NCBI RefSeq assembly: GCF_010500995.1 | Contig: NZ_QVMK01000001.1 | Span: forward strand, 186,001 to 250,000 | DNA: 64,000 bases | Direction: 5' to 3' | Origin: Bacteroides sp. 224 | GTDB taxonomy: Bacteria > Bacteroidota > Bacteroidia > Bacteroidales > Bacteroidaceae | Part shown: piece after piece, positions 17,506 through 26,412 of the stretch | How the letters are laid out: every line of letters begins with the position of its first letter | How positions within the stretch are numbered: the stretch's first letter is position 1 | Made by a program: the position numbers and the translations under genes | The notes under the pieces: model-generated | Seen by the model: only the letters and a program-made list of their open reading frames with translations | Told to the model about the DNA's origin: nothing | Databases searched by the model: none

Positions 17506-18819
17506 ATGAAGAAAATTTGGATACTCTTCCTGGCAGAACTTATCTGCAACACAGTGCTTTTTGCTCAATCTCCCCGAAGTACCAAGTGGTTTGAAGACGC
17601 GCGTTTCGGATTATTCGTCCATTTCGGCCCGTATAGTGTATTGGGCGATGGCGAATGGGTGATGAATACACGCCCCATTAAAGGCAGCGACTATATGCGT
17701 CTGCAAGAATTGTTTAATCCCCAGGCTTTCAATGCCGAAGAGTGGGTGAGCATGGCTAAAAAGGCAGGAATGAAATACATTACATTCACCTCGCGGCATC
17801 ATGACAGTTTTAGCAATTGGGATACAAAACAATCTGACTGGAACATTATGAATACTCCTTACGGAAAGGATCTTATTCGCCAACTTGCCGATGAATGCCA
17901 TAAGCAAGATATGAAACTCATATTCTATTACTCAACGCTCGACTGGATGCGCACCGATTACCAATATGAAACAGGACGCACCGGACAAAAAGCCGGAAGA
18001 ACAGAGCCCAGCAACTGGAATTCATACATCAACTTTATGAAAGCCCAACTAACGGAATTACTAACTAATTATGGGGCAATAGCCGGCATCTGGTTCGATG
18101 GACATTGGGATCAGACAGATGATAAGAATCGTACCGATCCTACCACGCATGTTGATTGGCATTATTCCGAAATTTATGATTTGATTCATCGACTTCAACC
18201 CGAATGTCTGGTAGCCAATAATCATCATCTGCCTCCGCTACCCGGAGAAGATTACCAGATTTTTGAACGCGATGTTCCCGGTGAGAATACGGCAGGCCAT
18301 AGCGGACAGGAGATTTCGAGGCTTCCTCTCGAAACGTGCCAAACTATAAATAGCTCATGGGGTTTCAAAATAACAGACGATAAGTTTAAATCGACTACGG
18401 AATTAATTCATTTGTTAGTTCGTACTGCGGGAACAGGAGCGAATTTATTACTGAATGTAGGTCCTATGCCTAACGGAAAAATACAACCGGAATGTACGGA
18501 ACGTCTCTACCAAATAGGAGAATGGTTGGATATTTATGGAGAAACTATTTATGGTACTCAGCAGGGACCCACCAAGCCGCAAGACTGGGGAGCTGTCACA
18601 AAGAAAGGAAATACATACTATGTGCATGTATTAGATCCTCAAACATCTTCCGTAGAATTGGAACTGAAAAATGTGAAGTCTGTTAAATGGGTAAATGAGG
18701 GTATGACCTCTAATGCCGTGAAATGGAAAACGGATAAGAAAACAGGGAAAACGGTATTCACCTTTGCTGGAGAACTGGATAAAGTAGATTCAATATTGGA
18801 GGTGATTGTAAAGAGATGA
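17506..18819 (+). CDS. GH29 alpha-L-fucosidase
   Basis: The start at 17506 (MKKIWILFLAELICNTVLFA) gives a 437-residue protein with a 20-residue signal peptide, so it is exported; an in-frame TTG further upstream is not needed. The GH29 features are clear: WFEDARFGLFVHFGPYSV, the FTSRHHDSFSNWDT block at about residues 94-107, and AGIWFDGHWDQ, where Asp198 is the expected nucleophile. The family removes terminal alpha-L-fucose from glycans. A C-terminal beta-sandwich follows (SSVELELKNVKSVKWVNEG). It stands alone, 84 bp after the ISAs1 remnant, and may serve host or plant glycan use together with the nearby SusCD locus. Confidence 0.92.
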   Translation: MKKIWILFLAELICNTVLFAQSPRSTKWFEDARFGLFVHFGPYSVLGDGEWVMNTRPIKGSDYMRLQELFNPQAFNAEEWVSMAKKAGMKYITFTSRHHDSFSNWDTKQSDWNIMNTPYGKDLIRQLADECHKQDMKLIFYYSTLDWMRTDYQYETGRTGQKAGRTEPSNWNSYINFMKAQLTELLTNYGAIAGIWFDGHWDQTDDKNRTDPTTHVDWHYSEIYDLIHRLQPECLVANNHHLPPLPGEDYQIFERDVPGENTAGHSGQEISRLPLETCQTINSSWGFKITDDKFKSTTELIHLLVRTAGTGANLLLNVGPMPNGKIQPECTERLYQIGEWLDIYGETIYGTQQGPTKPQDWGAVTKKGNTYYVHVLDPQTSSVELELKNVKSVKWVNEGMTSNAVKWKTDKKTGKTVFTFAGELDKVDSILEVIVKR

Positions 18820-18837
18820 TGACATTATTTATGATTT

Positions 18838-18915
18838 GAACACAGAGACACAAAGGCACAGAGAATTTAACTCGCTAAAAATGAGAGACTCTGTGCCTCC
18901 GTGTCTTCTGTGTTC
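18838..18915. repeat. Long hairpin repeat (copy 1) between convergent genes
   Basis: An inverted repeat has a left arm beginning gaacacagagacacaaaggc and a right arm ending cctccgtgtcttctgtgttc, about 26 bp each with a few mismatches around a 26-bp loop. It lies between the fucosidase and activase stop codons and could act as a two-way terminator. A related copy lies at 23209-23297. Confidence 0.75.
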
Positions 18916-18921
18916 AAAGCC

Positions 18922-21900
18922 TTAACTAATCAAAAAATGCAGCCTGTTTTGCAGATTTACTTCCGCCATGCCTCCATCAATATCCAAATACAAAAGGTTC
19001 ATTTCCGGGTAAAGCTTCTTCAAGCGCTTCTCAATACCTTTGGCTACTACATGATTGGCAATGCATCCGAAAGGCTGGATACAAACTACCCTGTCTACAC
19101 CTTGACGGGCATAGCATGCTACTTCCGCGGCTATGGCCCAACCTTCTCCAAACTGATTGGATAAGTCGAGTACTTCCGAGGCATATTGCGCCTTTGTGTA
19201 GATGGATTCGGTAGGAGCATAGAAACGATACTTGCTCATAATCTTTTCTATTCGGTTGATCCTTTTATTCATATACTTCCAGAAGATGCTATTTACCATG
19301 TCTTTAAGCATGCCTCCTTTGGCTAAGCCGTTCTTAATGTTTACTTCCGAATTTACGAAATACTGCATGAAGAAGTCGATGAGAGGAGGGGTAGATACCT
19401 CCATGTTCTGAGATCGCAGCCATTCTGTGATATGTGCCTGACCGTAATTGTTGTACTTCACATAAATCTCTCCGATGAGCCCTACTTTGGTAAACTCGCG
19501 ACTATGAATGGAGATGTTATTGAAGTCGGCCACTGCTTGTTCCAGTAGAGCCAGTAGCATCTTGGAGTTATTGGCCCGGACGGCTTCCACTCCTCTTTCA
19601 ATATAAAAATCGAATACTTCTTGGGTGTCACCTTTCTTTTTCTCGCGGATAAGAGTTGAACTATACATTTGTTGTAATCCTTCGGCGTATAGTATAAAGT
19701 GAACAAGTATATTCGCTATCTTGCGGACGGGTATCTTAAATGCTTTCTGGTCATTCTGGTAAACCTCTCCGGAAGAGAATACCAATACCGGTATATCCGA
19801 GAACCCGGCATTCTCCATGCCCGATTTTATTTGTGAAAGATAGTTGGTGGCTCTGCATTGTCCCCCGGTTTGGGTGATGGCAACCACTACCTCCTCGGGG
19901 TTATATTTGCCCGATTGCAAGGTGGTGATAATATCTCCTAAAATCAATGTAGAAGGATAGCACACTTCATTATGCCCATACACTAATCCGGCCTCGGCAG
20001 ATAGCTTGTTTGTTTTGGGCATGTTCACAATTTTATAACCCGCCAGTTCGCCAAGAGCGGGAATGAACGGAGAAATATAATCGGAGAACCAGGGTGCAAG
20101 GATGGTTTTTCTCCTGTCTTCTTTCTTATAAGTTCCTTTATAGCCCTCGAATGGTTTGATTTCCTGTGCTGCTTGCGAAGGAATCACTTTTAAAGATTCA
20201 ATCAATGAACGCATACGTAACCGTACAGAGCCGGGGCTTGCTATTTCATCAATCCTTAATACCGTATGGTTTTTTCCGGCCTGATTTAATATCTCTTTTG
20301 TTTCGTCCATAAAGAAAGAATCAGGACCGCACCCAAATGAATTCAATTGTACCAACTGTACGTTCTGGGGTAGCTTGGCTACCTCCATGGCAGCTTGTAC
20401 TACCCGATTGGGGTATGACCATTGCGAAACGATATTCAATCTGCTGAATCCGGCACTCTTTTCATATCGGAAGATATCATCCGTAAATACCTCTGCTCCC
20501 ATATCGGAAAGTATTTGACCCACCTTCTGATGAATCAACGGATCTGCATGATAGGGCCGTCCGGCTACCACAAATACAGGCTTGTTTTCTCGGACAACTT
20601 GATCAAATAATTCCTTTTGTTTCTCTTGCAATACCGCTTTTGTGTGATTTCTTTCTTGCAGAGCCTTTGCAAAAGCATCGTTAAATAGACTCTCTGATAC
20701 GCCCAGTGTTTTGAGATAAGCATAACAGGTTTTCTTCAGTGCTTTTTCATCATTGAAGGTGATAACCGGCTTGTTGAAAGGTATGTTAAGTTTCTCCTCC
20801 GGTTCCATTGAGCTTCGGATCACATCCGGGTAACCGCTGACTACCGGACAATTATATGAGTTAGTAGAGGCATTAAATTCCTTTTCTTCTTTGATAATCA
20901 TCGGGTAGAATATGCGATCCACCTTTTGCTCTGCCAATGCAAGAATATGGCCATGCACCAGTTTGGCAGGAAAGCATATATTGTCGGACATAACACTTCC
21001 TACACCCTTTTGGTATAAAGCTGTGGTCGACTCCGGCGAGAGTACTACGGGGATGCCACACGCTGTAAATAAGGCATGCCAGAAAGGGTAATTCTCGAAC
21101 ATATTTAATACCCTGGGTATGCCTATCACGGGTAAACCCTCTTGCGCTTTAATTGCGGAGGTGCGATTGAAAAGAATATCATTCTTCTTGTCAAACGCAT
21201 TGTATCCCTTTTCGGGGGCTGTATTTTTGTTGTAGAACACCTTTTCGCACTTGTTTCCTGCATAACAGATATTTCCGTTTACATACTTAAAGCGAAGAAT
21301 GGAGCATTGGTTTGTACAACCTTTGCACTGCAATTCTTTGGTTTCTATCTGATCGGCATTGGGTAGCGCTTCGATTCCGCTGAAGGCGGTTGCCCGAGGA
21401 TTTGCCTGCCACCTCTTTTGCGCATACAACGCCGCTCCTAAAGCACCCATCAGTTCCGGATAATCGGTGGAACTTACCGATTTGCCGGATAGCAGTTCGA
21501 GTGCCCTGTATACCGCTTCGTTGCGAAACGTTCCTCCTTGTACTACAATATGTTCTCCTAACTTATTCAGGTTAGATATCTTTAGTACTTTGAACAGGCA
21601 GTTCTTGACTACCGAATAAGACAACCCCGCTGCAATATCTCCCGGCGAGGCATTCTCTCTGAGTAGCTGCTTCACCCTTGAGTTCATAAATACGGTGCAG
21701 CGCGAACCAAGATCGCCGGGATATTTGGCCAGGCATGCTGCTTGTACAAACTCCGGCATACTAACATTCATGGTGGAGGCAAAGTTTTGCAGGAAAGAAC
21801 CACAACCCGATGAACATGCCTCGTTGAGTTCGATATTCGAAATAACACCGTTCCGGGTAAATATCGACTTCATATCCTGGCCGCCGATGTCGAGCACAAA

Positions 21901-23166
21901 AGATACTTCCGGGTTCACATATTGAGCACCGGACAGATGAGCTATGGTCTCAACAATACCGTAGTCGAGATTGAGGGCCGATCTGACAAGATCCTCTCCA
22001 TATCCGGTGACGGCAGAAGATAAGAACCTGAAAGATACCCCTTTCTTGCGAGCTTCCTGATAGAAATTCTCCAATCCTTCCAGCACTTTTTTAAGCGGAT
22101 TTCCCTGGTTGGTATCATAGAATGTATACACCACATTCCCTTTCTCATTCATAATCAGGATTTTGGTGGTAGTGGAACCGGAATCTATCCCCAGAAAGCA
22201 ATGGATCTGTTTCTCTTCGCCTAATTCAGCTCGTTTTAAAGGTTTAATCTTTCGATTGTTTTTCCATGCCTGGTATTCCTCTTCATTATTAAATAAGGGA
22301 GGCAAGGTGTCGGTACGGGTATATTCTTTGACTTCCAGTTTTTGGATGAGTTGTTCCAAATCCAGCTCCGGTTGTTCGCTTTGGTTGTGCAATGCGGTGC
22401 CCCATGCCGGAAAGTATTCGCTATTCGGCGGGAGAATCATATCTGCTTTTTCAATATGCAGCAATTCGGCAAATGATTGGCACAATGCAGGGATAAAAGT
22501 AAGCGGACCACCTATGCAAAGCACCTTAGGGGTAATATCGCACCCTCTTGCCAGCGTAGTGATACTTTGCAGCGCAACGGCATGGAGTATAGACATCGCA
22601 ATATCGGGAACAGGTATATTCCGCGAGATAAGATTCTGTACATCGGTTTTGGCGAAAACGCCGCATCTGGATGCTACCGGATATATTTTCTTATATTGAA
22701 GAGCCTGCTGTCCGAGCTCCTGCACGGTAATATTTATCAGGTCGGCCATCTGATCGATAAAAGCGCCGGTACCTCCCGCGCAACTGCCATTCATGCGGAT
22801 ATCCGGTTGTTTGCCGGCTGCAAAGAATACCATTTTGGCGTCTTCTCCCCCTAAGTCAATCATAGTATGAGCGTCGGCGAACTCTCTTTTTATCACTTCA
22901 ATGGAGGCAACAACTTCTTGTACGAAAGGAATGTCCGTGCGTTCGGATATACCCATGCCGGCAGACCCGGTAATGCCAACGGTATAGGTGGAGTGGGGGA
23001 AGAGGGACGCAATGTGCTTCAACTCTTCTACTAATATCGGGGTGAATCCCGCTTTATGGCGACGATATACTTTGTAGATGATCTCATTTGTGGAATTCAA
23101 CACAATGACCTTCACCGTGGTAGATCCGACATCGATTCCTATTCTACAAATATGGGCTGATTTCAT
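18922..23166 (-). CDS. Giant 2-hydroxyacyl-CoA dehydratase activase (BadF/HgdC type)
   Basis: I start at 23166 (MKSAHICRIGIDVGSTTVKV), giving 1414 residues; the upstream ATG at 23214 lies within a hairpin repeat. Two ASKHA-type ATPase modules follow each other: GIDVGSTT near residue 10 with the cysteine motif MNGSCAGGTGAF, and FLGIDSGSTTTKILIMNEKG near 330 with NEACSSGCGSFLQNF. A Cys-rich segment (CKGCTNQCSILRFKY) and a DUF2229/HgdB-like C-terminal half follow (GIPRVLNMFENYPFWHALFT, GRPYHADPLIH, QTGGQCRATNYLSQI). Family members bind a [4Fe-4S] cluster between subunits and use ATP to inject electrons into dehydratases. No dehydratase gene is visible nearby, so the partner is unknown. Confidence 0.88.
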   Translation of the reverse strand: MKSAHICRIGIDVGSTTVKVIVLNSTNEIIYKVYRRHKAGFTPILVEELKHIASLFPHSTYTVGITGSAGMGISERTDIPFVQEVVASIEVIKREFADAHTMIDLGGEDAKMVFFAAGKQPDIRMNGSCAGGTGAFIDQMADLINITVQELGQQALQYKKIYPVASRCGVFAKTDVQNLISRNIPVPDIAMSILHAVALQSITTLARGCDITPKVLCIGGPLTFIPALCQSFAELLHIEKADMILPPNSEYFPAWGTALHNQSEQPELDLEQLIQKLEVKEYTRTDTLPPLFNNEEEYQAWKNNRKIKPLKRAELGEEKQIHCFLGIDSGSTTTKILIMNEKGNVVYTFYDTNQGNPLKKVLEGLENFYQEARKKGVSFRFLSSAVTGYGEDLVRSALNLDYGIVETIAHLSGAQYVNPEVSFVLDIGGQDMKSIFTRNGVISNIELNEACSSGCGSFLQNFASTMNVSMPEFVQAACLAKYPGDLGSRCTVFMNSRVKQLLRENASPGDIAAGLSYSVVKNCLFKVLKISNLNKLGEHIVVQGGTFRNEAVYRALELLSGKSVSSTDYPELMGALGAALYAQKRWQANPRATAFSGIEALPNADQIETKELQCKGCTNQCSILRFKYVNGNICYAGNKCEKVFYNKNTAPEKGYNAFDKKNDILFNRTSAIKAQEGLPVIGIPRVLNMFENYPFWHALFTACGIPVVLSPESTTALYQKGVGSVMSDNICFPAKLVHGHILALAEQKVDRIFYPMIIKEEKEFNASTNSYNCPVVSGYPDVIRSSMEPEEKLNIPFNKPVITFNDEKALKKTCYAYLKTLGVSESLFNDAFAKALQERNHTKAVLQEKQKELFDQVVRENKPVFVVAGRPYHADPLIHQKVGQILSDMGAEVFTDDIFRYEKSAGFSRLNIVSQWSYPNRVVQAAMEVAKLPQNVQLVQLNSFGCGPDSFFMDETKEILNQAGKNHTVLRIDEIASPGSVRLRMRSLIESLKVIPSQAAQEIKPFEGYKGTYKKEDRRKTILAPWFSDYISPFIPALGELAGYKIVNMPKTNKLSAEAGLVYGHNEVCYPSTLILGDIITTLQSGKYNPEEVVVAITQTGGQCRATNYLSQIKSGMENAGFSDIPVLVFSSGEVYQNDQKAFKIPVRKIANILVHFILYAEGLQQMYSSTLIREKKKGDTQEVFDFYIERGVEAVRANNSKMLLALLEQAVADFNNISIHSREFTKVGLIGEIYVKYNNYGQAHITEWLRSQNMEVSTPPLIDFFMQYFVNSEVNIKNGLAKGGMLKDMVNSIFWKYMNKRINRIEKIMSKYRFYAPTESIYTKAQYASEVLDLSNQFGEGWAIAAEVACYARQGVDRVVCIQPFGCIANHVVAKGIEKRLKKLYPEMNLLYLDIDGGMAEVNLQNRLHFLIS

Positions 23167-23208
23167 ACTAGTATCTCTATTAAAAGCTATAACTCGTTGT
23201 AATATTTT

Positions 23209-23297
23209 AAACACAGAGACGCAAAGGCACAGAGTAGTATAGTAGATAATTACGATTTAATAAATTAAAAACTTTGTGTCTTTGTGCCTCTGTGTTC
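23209..23297. repeat. Long hairpin repeat (copy 2) between tetR and the activase
   Basis: The arms read aaacacagagacgcaaaggc... and ...tttgtgcctctgtgttc, the same repeat family as at 18838-18915. It separates the TetR gene from the activase gene on the same strand, so it may limit read-through between them. Confidence 0.75.
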
Positions 23298-23299
23298 AT

Positions 23300-23917
23300 T
23301 TAGTTTTTTAGTGCGTTTATAACAAATGCAATGACATACTCTTTATGTTTCTGCATCATTTCGTTGTATTCGTCTATTGACTTATCTGCTATTTTGGTAG
23401 CAAACTTGGCAAACATAAAAGGAAACAAACATAAAGACAAAACGTTCAATCCAAAGTCGATGGCAGGTGTTTCTTTGATGATGCCTTCCTTCACAGCTTC
23501 GTCTATCCTGTCGGATAAAATGGTGAATATCCTTTGCGGATTTCGTTCGATCAATCTTTTTACCAGTGCATCGGGTCCGCGATTAGCTTCATTAAGTATA
23601 AATACGGGAATCTGCGGGTATTGCGGTAGCAACTCATAGTAAATATTAATCCATGATTCTATTAGCTCGAAAAAGGGCATATCCGAACTTAAAGTATCTA
23701 AAACCTTATTGATTAAGGTGTCGAAAGCCTCATCGAAGATAATTTCGAACAGGTTATACTTCGAATTGAAATAGTATTTAATATGCGCTACATTGGTTCC
23801 CGAGGCAGCAGCTATATCGCGTATGCTTGTGCCATCGTATCCTTTTTGGATAAATAGTTCGCGAGCTGCATGCAATATTCGTTTATCGGCATCCGGTGTA
23901 GAATTTTTCTCTTTCAT
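23300..23917 (-). CDS. TetR-family transcriptional regulator
   Basis: The protein has 205 residues. The N-terminal HTH is classic TetR: ADKRILHAARELFIQKGYDG, TSIRDIAAASGTNVAHIKYY, FNSKYNLFEIIFDEAF. The rest is the all-helical ligand and dimer domain; the FILNEANRGPDALVKRLIER pattern is typical of the CecR/YbiH-like group. Two 16-bp palindromes lie just upstream of its start (23924-23962), so it probably represses itself. The activase gene follows on the same strand after a hairpin, making it a likely second target. Confidence 0.9.
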   Translation of the reverse strand: MKEKNSTPDADKRILHAARELFIQKGYDGTSIRDIAAASGTNVAHIKYYFNSKYNLFEIIFDEAFDTLINKVLDTLSSDMPFFELIESWINIYYELLPQYPQIPVFILNEANRGPDALVKRLIERNPQRIFTILSDRIDEAVKEGIIKETPAIDFGLNVLSLCLFPFMFAKFATKIADKSIDEYNEMMQKHKEYVIAFVINALKN

Positions 23918-23923
23918 CTGGTT

Positions 23924-23962
23924 TTAAACGATTGTTTAAGACAAAGTTAAACGATCGTTTAA
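23924..23962. promoter_or_regulatory. Tandem TetR operators
   Basis: Two 16-bp sites lie with centres 23 bp apart: TTAAACGATTGTTTAA at 23924-23939 and the perfect palindrome TTAAACGATCGTTTAA at 23947-23962. They begin 7 bp upstream of the tetR start codon. The spacing of about two helical turns would let two dimers bind the same DNA face. Confidence 0.75.
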
Positions 23963-24035
23963 AGAGGGCAAAGAATTGTCGGTTAATTTTTGCTAATAGG
24001 TGCTGGCGGGTGAGTTGTGATGAGTTCCATACTCA

Positions 24036-24317
24036 TTGATGGAAAAAGTAATAGATGTTGAAGTAACCGGGGTAACAATTACTCCGGTTACCTCATTGTT
24101 GACAGATGTAACCAGGGAAACTACTACCCCAGTTACCTCTCTAACCGAGGAAGCTATTACCCTGGTTCCCCCATTTTCACCTATTATATATAATAAAACA
24201 ATATATATAAAACATAAAGATACTGCGCCTAAGCGCAAATCTACATTTTCAGAAAATAAAAAGAGTAAACAAATAGATGAAAGAGCTTTTGCGGCTTTAG
24301 ATTACCCCATACCCTGA
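24036..24317 (+). pseudogene. Fragment of a repeat-bearing protein, probably a mobile-element remnant
   Basis: The open frame of 93 codons has a 15-residue repeat (VEVTGVTITPVTSLL, then TDVTRETTTPVTSLT, then a decayed third), then a basic segment IIYNKTIYIKHKDTAPKRKS and an abrupt end. Thr/Val-rich linkers like this occur in the middle of Bacteroidales replication-type proteins (DUF4373 group), but the flanking domains are absent, so I treat it as a fragment. The repeated DNA has near-palindromic cores (gtaaccgg / ccggttac). It may not be expressed. Confidence 0.35.
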
Positions 24318-24325
24318 AAGACAGG

Positions 24326-24421
24326 AGCGGGCGATCCAATGATTTCGCACGGCCGTGTGAATATCTTGCCACGGCCGATTCAATAGTTTGCCACGGCCGA
24401 TTGAATATCTTGTTGCGCCCG
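24326..24421. repeat. Array of short cores with a 22-bp period (array 1)
   Basis: The core cacggccg begins at 24348, 24370 and 24392, with weaker matches at 24326 (agcgggcg) and 24414 (tgcgcccg). The steps are exactly 22 bp. The DNA between cores is less conserved (gattcaatagttt, gattgaatatctt). No open frame explains it, since 22 is not a multiple of three. Confidence 0.7.
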
Positions 24422-24666
24422 TATAAGATGCGCATACTTTCGGATGCGGCAATTTGCGGACGTTTGCGGACGGCAGCGGACTTTGGCGGAATGAACCGAA
24501 AATGACTTCTCTATCTTTGTTTCGGGATTGGGGAAAGGAAGGGTTCGGTTGGATGAAAATATTTATTTAAAACAATTTAGTTATGTCATTATTTTATAAA
24601 GGTTATCAAAGTGTATTGAAGTTGCAAAATGGAATCTGTAAATGTGATGCGTCGGCAGAAATAGAT
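24422..24666. other. Gene-free stretch with a possible HU-like gene remnant
   Basis: No intact gene is present. A short plus-strand frame from 24583 begins MSLFYKGYQSVLKLQNG, resembling the start of HU-like DNA-binding proteins of Bacteroidales, but it loses similarity at once and runs into the terminator at 24667. It is probably a decayed gene start; the similarity is short and I am unsure. Confidence 0.25.
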
Positions 24667-24700
24667 AAGGGCAGAGATGATTCCTGCCATCTCTGCCCTT
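24667..24700 (-). terminator. Terminator after the SusD gene
   Basis: A perfect 13-bp stem (aagggcagagatg / catctctgccctt) around an 8-base loop lies 35 bp past the susD stop codon. T-rich sequence on the plus-strand side (ttttgc) suggests it may also stop transcription in that direction. Confidence 0.75.
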
Positions 24701-24734
24701 TTGCAATTGGTGTTAAGCTTTATGTAAATGATAC

Positions 24735-26366
24735 CTATTGTTTATCCCACCAAACTCTTACACTTGGGTTATTTTCGTTGGCTACAGCATTGAAATTTGC
24801 ACCATTCAAAGTCGATTCTGTAGAGGGGTACATAAATTTGGTGGGTGCATTCTGTCTATTCAAAAGAACACTCTTTTCTTTATCCTCAACCATAACAGGA
24901 AGGTCTGTTCGGCGGAGTTCAGCCCAGTTTTCGAACGGTTGAACAATCCATAAATGTATCCATTTCTGGGTCATTATTTGTTCAAGGGCTTTGCTTGCAT
25001 CATATTTGTAAATGGATGATCCTATCCAAGTATTTAGGGCTGTTTCGGATACATCTTTATTAGCAATTTCAGATACTTTCATCTTTGTCTCCGTGCTGTT
25101 CTTATAATAATTGTAATATTCTTGTACGGAAAGAACGATTGCTTTGTTGTAGAATTCTTCAACATCTCCCCATGTGATGAGGTTTCTTAAACGAGCTTCT
25201 GCAAGAAACAGGTACACCTCGGAGGCTGTTATACCAATACCATTCGGAAATTTGCTGTTATTGCGGATGGTTACAGAACTTACAACACCATAAGTATTTC
25301 TGATTTCGTCTGCGGTGAGCGATTTTACAAGAGCCTCAGAATCATCTGCCGATTCGGGATAACCTACAATTGGTTTATCGGGATGTGTAACATTTCCATC
25401 CAAATCAGTGGGAGGTTGGAAGAATACAGGAAGACGAGGGTCTTCCGCATCATTAAACAGATTGACCATTCTTTGAGGGGCATACGCAAGCTCTCCGTGT
25501 GTTTGGCTTTGACTTTCTTTGAGAGCCCTCCATATACCTACTCTATTACCAACTAATGCTGTTTTTTCGACTTTTGTGTATGGATTATCTGCATTCTGGG
25601 TGATTAAATCATCCAGTGTAAGTTTGCTTAATACTTCTTTAGCTTTGGCTTCGTCCACATTCGATATACGCATAGCTGCCCGTAACCGCATGGAATTTGC
25701 AAACTTATACCATTTGTTATAATTACCGCCATAAACTACATCTTGTGTAGGGAATATGCGATGCTTCTCTATATCGTTATTCAGAGAATTGTTCTTCAGA
25801 TAGGTTGCAGCAGATTCCAAATCATCGAGTACGCTGTAATAGATGTCTTTTTGTGAATCGTATTTGGGAGTCAGGTTTACAGGTTGCCCATATAATCCGT
25901 TACGTGCTCCCCAAGCTTCACTGTATGGCATGGAACCCATCACATCCGTAGTCATTATGGTATTATATGCCTTCAGTATTTTGGCAGTTTCCATATATGG
26001 GGCATAATTAACTCTTTGTGCTTCGGGCAAAGAAAAATTGTATTTCTTGTCCATCTCTACAAGTTCCTGCATGCGAGTTACATAATACCTGTTCCATCTG
26101 TTATTATCGGTTCGGATTGTATATACTGAAACTCTCCCATCATTTGATTTGCGGGCAACGGTTTGCGTATATGTACCTAACAGGCGGAATACGTAGTTGT
26201 AAAAGTCGTTGTAATCGTTATCTATTGTTTTGGTTAACCCTTGGGTATAAAGGTATTCAATATTGGCATCTTTAAACTTATCAGGGCTAAAATGCCTGCT
26301 GTCCAACTCCTTTTCGCAAGAAGTAAACAATAGCAGAAATGCGAATGTATATAGTAATGGTTTCAT
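24735..26366 (-). CDS. SusD-like glycan-binding surface lipoprotein
   Basis: The protein has 543 residues. The signal peptide ends in a lipobox (LLLFTSC, Cys16), so it is a lipoprotein, expected at the cell surface. The fold is that of SusD/RagB type 2: TPR-like helices (YNKWYKFANSMRLRAAMRIS is a hallmark), LNTWIGSSIYKYDASKALEQ and a C-terminal WAELRRTDLP motif. In the Sus paradigm it caps the SusC barrel and delivers an oligosaccharide. It follows the SusC gene by 46 bp in the same operon. The substrate cannot be read from the sequence. Confidence 0.93.
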   Translation of the reverse strand: MKPLLYTFAFLLLFTSCEKELDSRHFSPDKFKDANIEYLYTQGLTKTIDNDYNDFYNYVFRLLGTYTQTVARKSNDGRVSVYTIRTDNNRWNRYYVTRMQELVEMDKKYNFSLPEAQRVNYAPYMETAKILKAYNTIMTTDVMGSMPYSEAWGARNGLYGQPVNLTPKYDSQKDIYYSVLDDLESAATYLKNNSLNNDIEKHRIFPTQDVVYGGNYNKWYKFANSMRLRAAMRISNVDEAKAKEVLSKLTLDDLITQNADNPYTKVEKTALVGNRVGIWRALKESQSQTHGELAYAPQRMVNLFNDAEDPRLPVFFQPPTDLDGNVTHPDKPIVGYPESADDSEALVKSLTADEIRNTYGVVSSVTIRNNSKFPNGIGITASEVYLFLAEARLRNLITWGDVEEFYNKAIVLSVQEYYNYYKNSTETKMKVSEIANKDVSETALNTWIGSSIYKYDASKALEQIMTQKWIHLWIVQPFENWAELRRTDLPVMVEDKEKSVLLNRQNAPTKFMYPSTESTLNGANFNAVANENNPSVRVWWDKQ

Positions 26367-26412
26367 ATCTTAACTTTTTAAGTTTTGTTTAAATATATAA
26401 TAACTTTGTCTA

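Noticed and set aside
22163..22699. A 178-codon plus-strand open frame
   Set aside because: It is a shadow of the activase gene, which has clear motifs on the minus strand.
24583..24942. A 119-codon plus-strand frame
   Set aside because: It passes through the susD terminator and the susD gene in antisense; only its first few codons recall a real protein.
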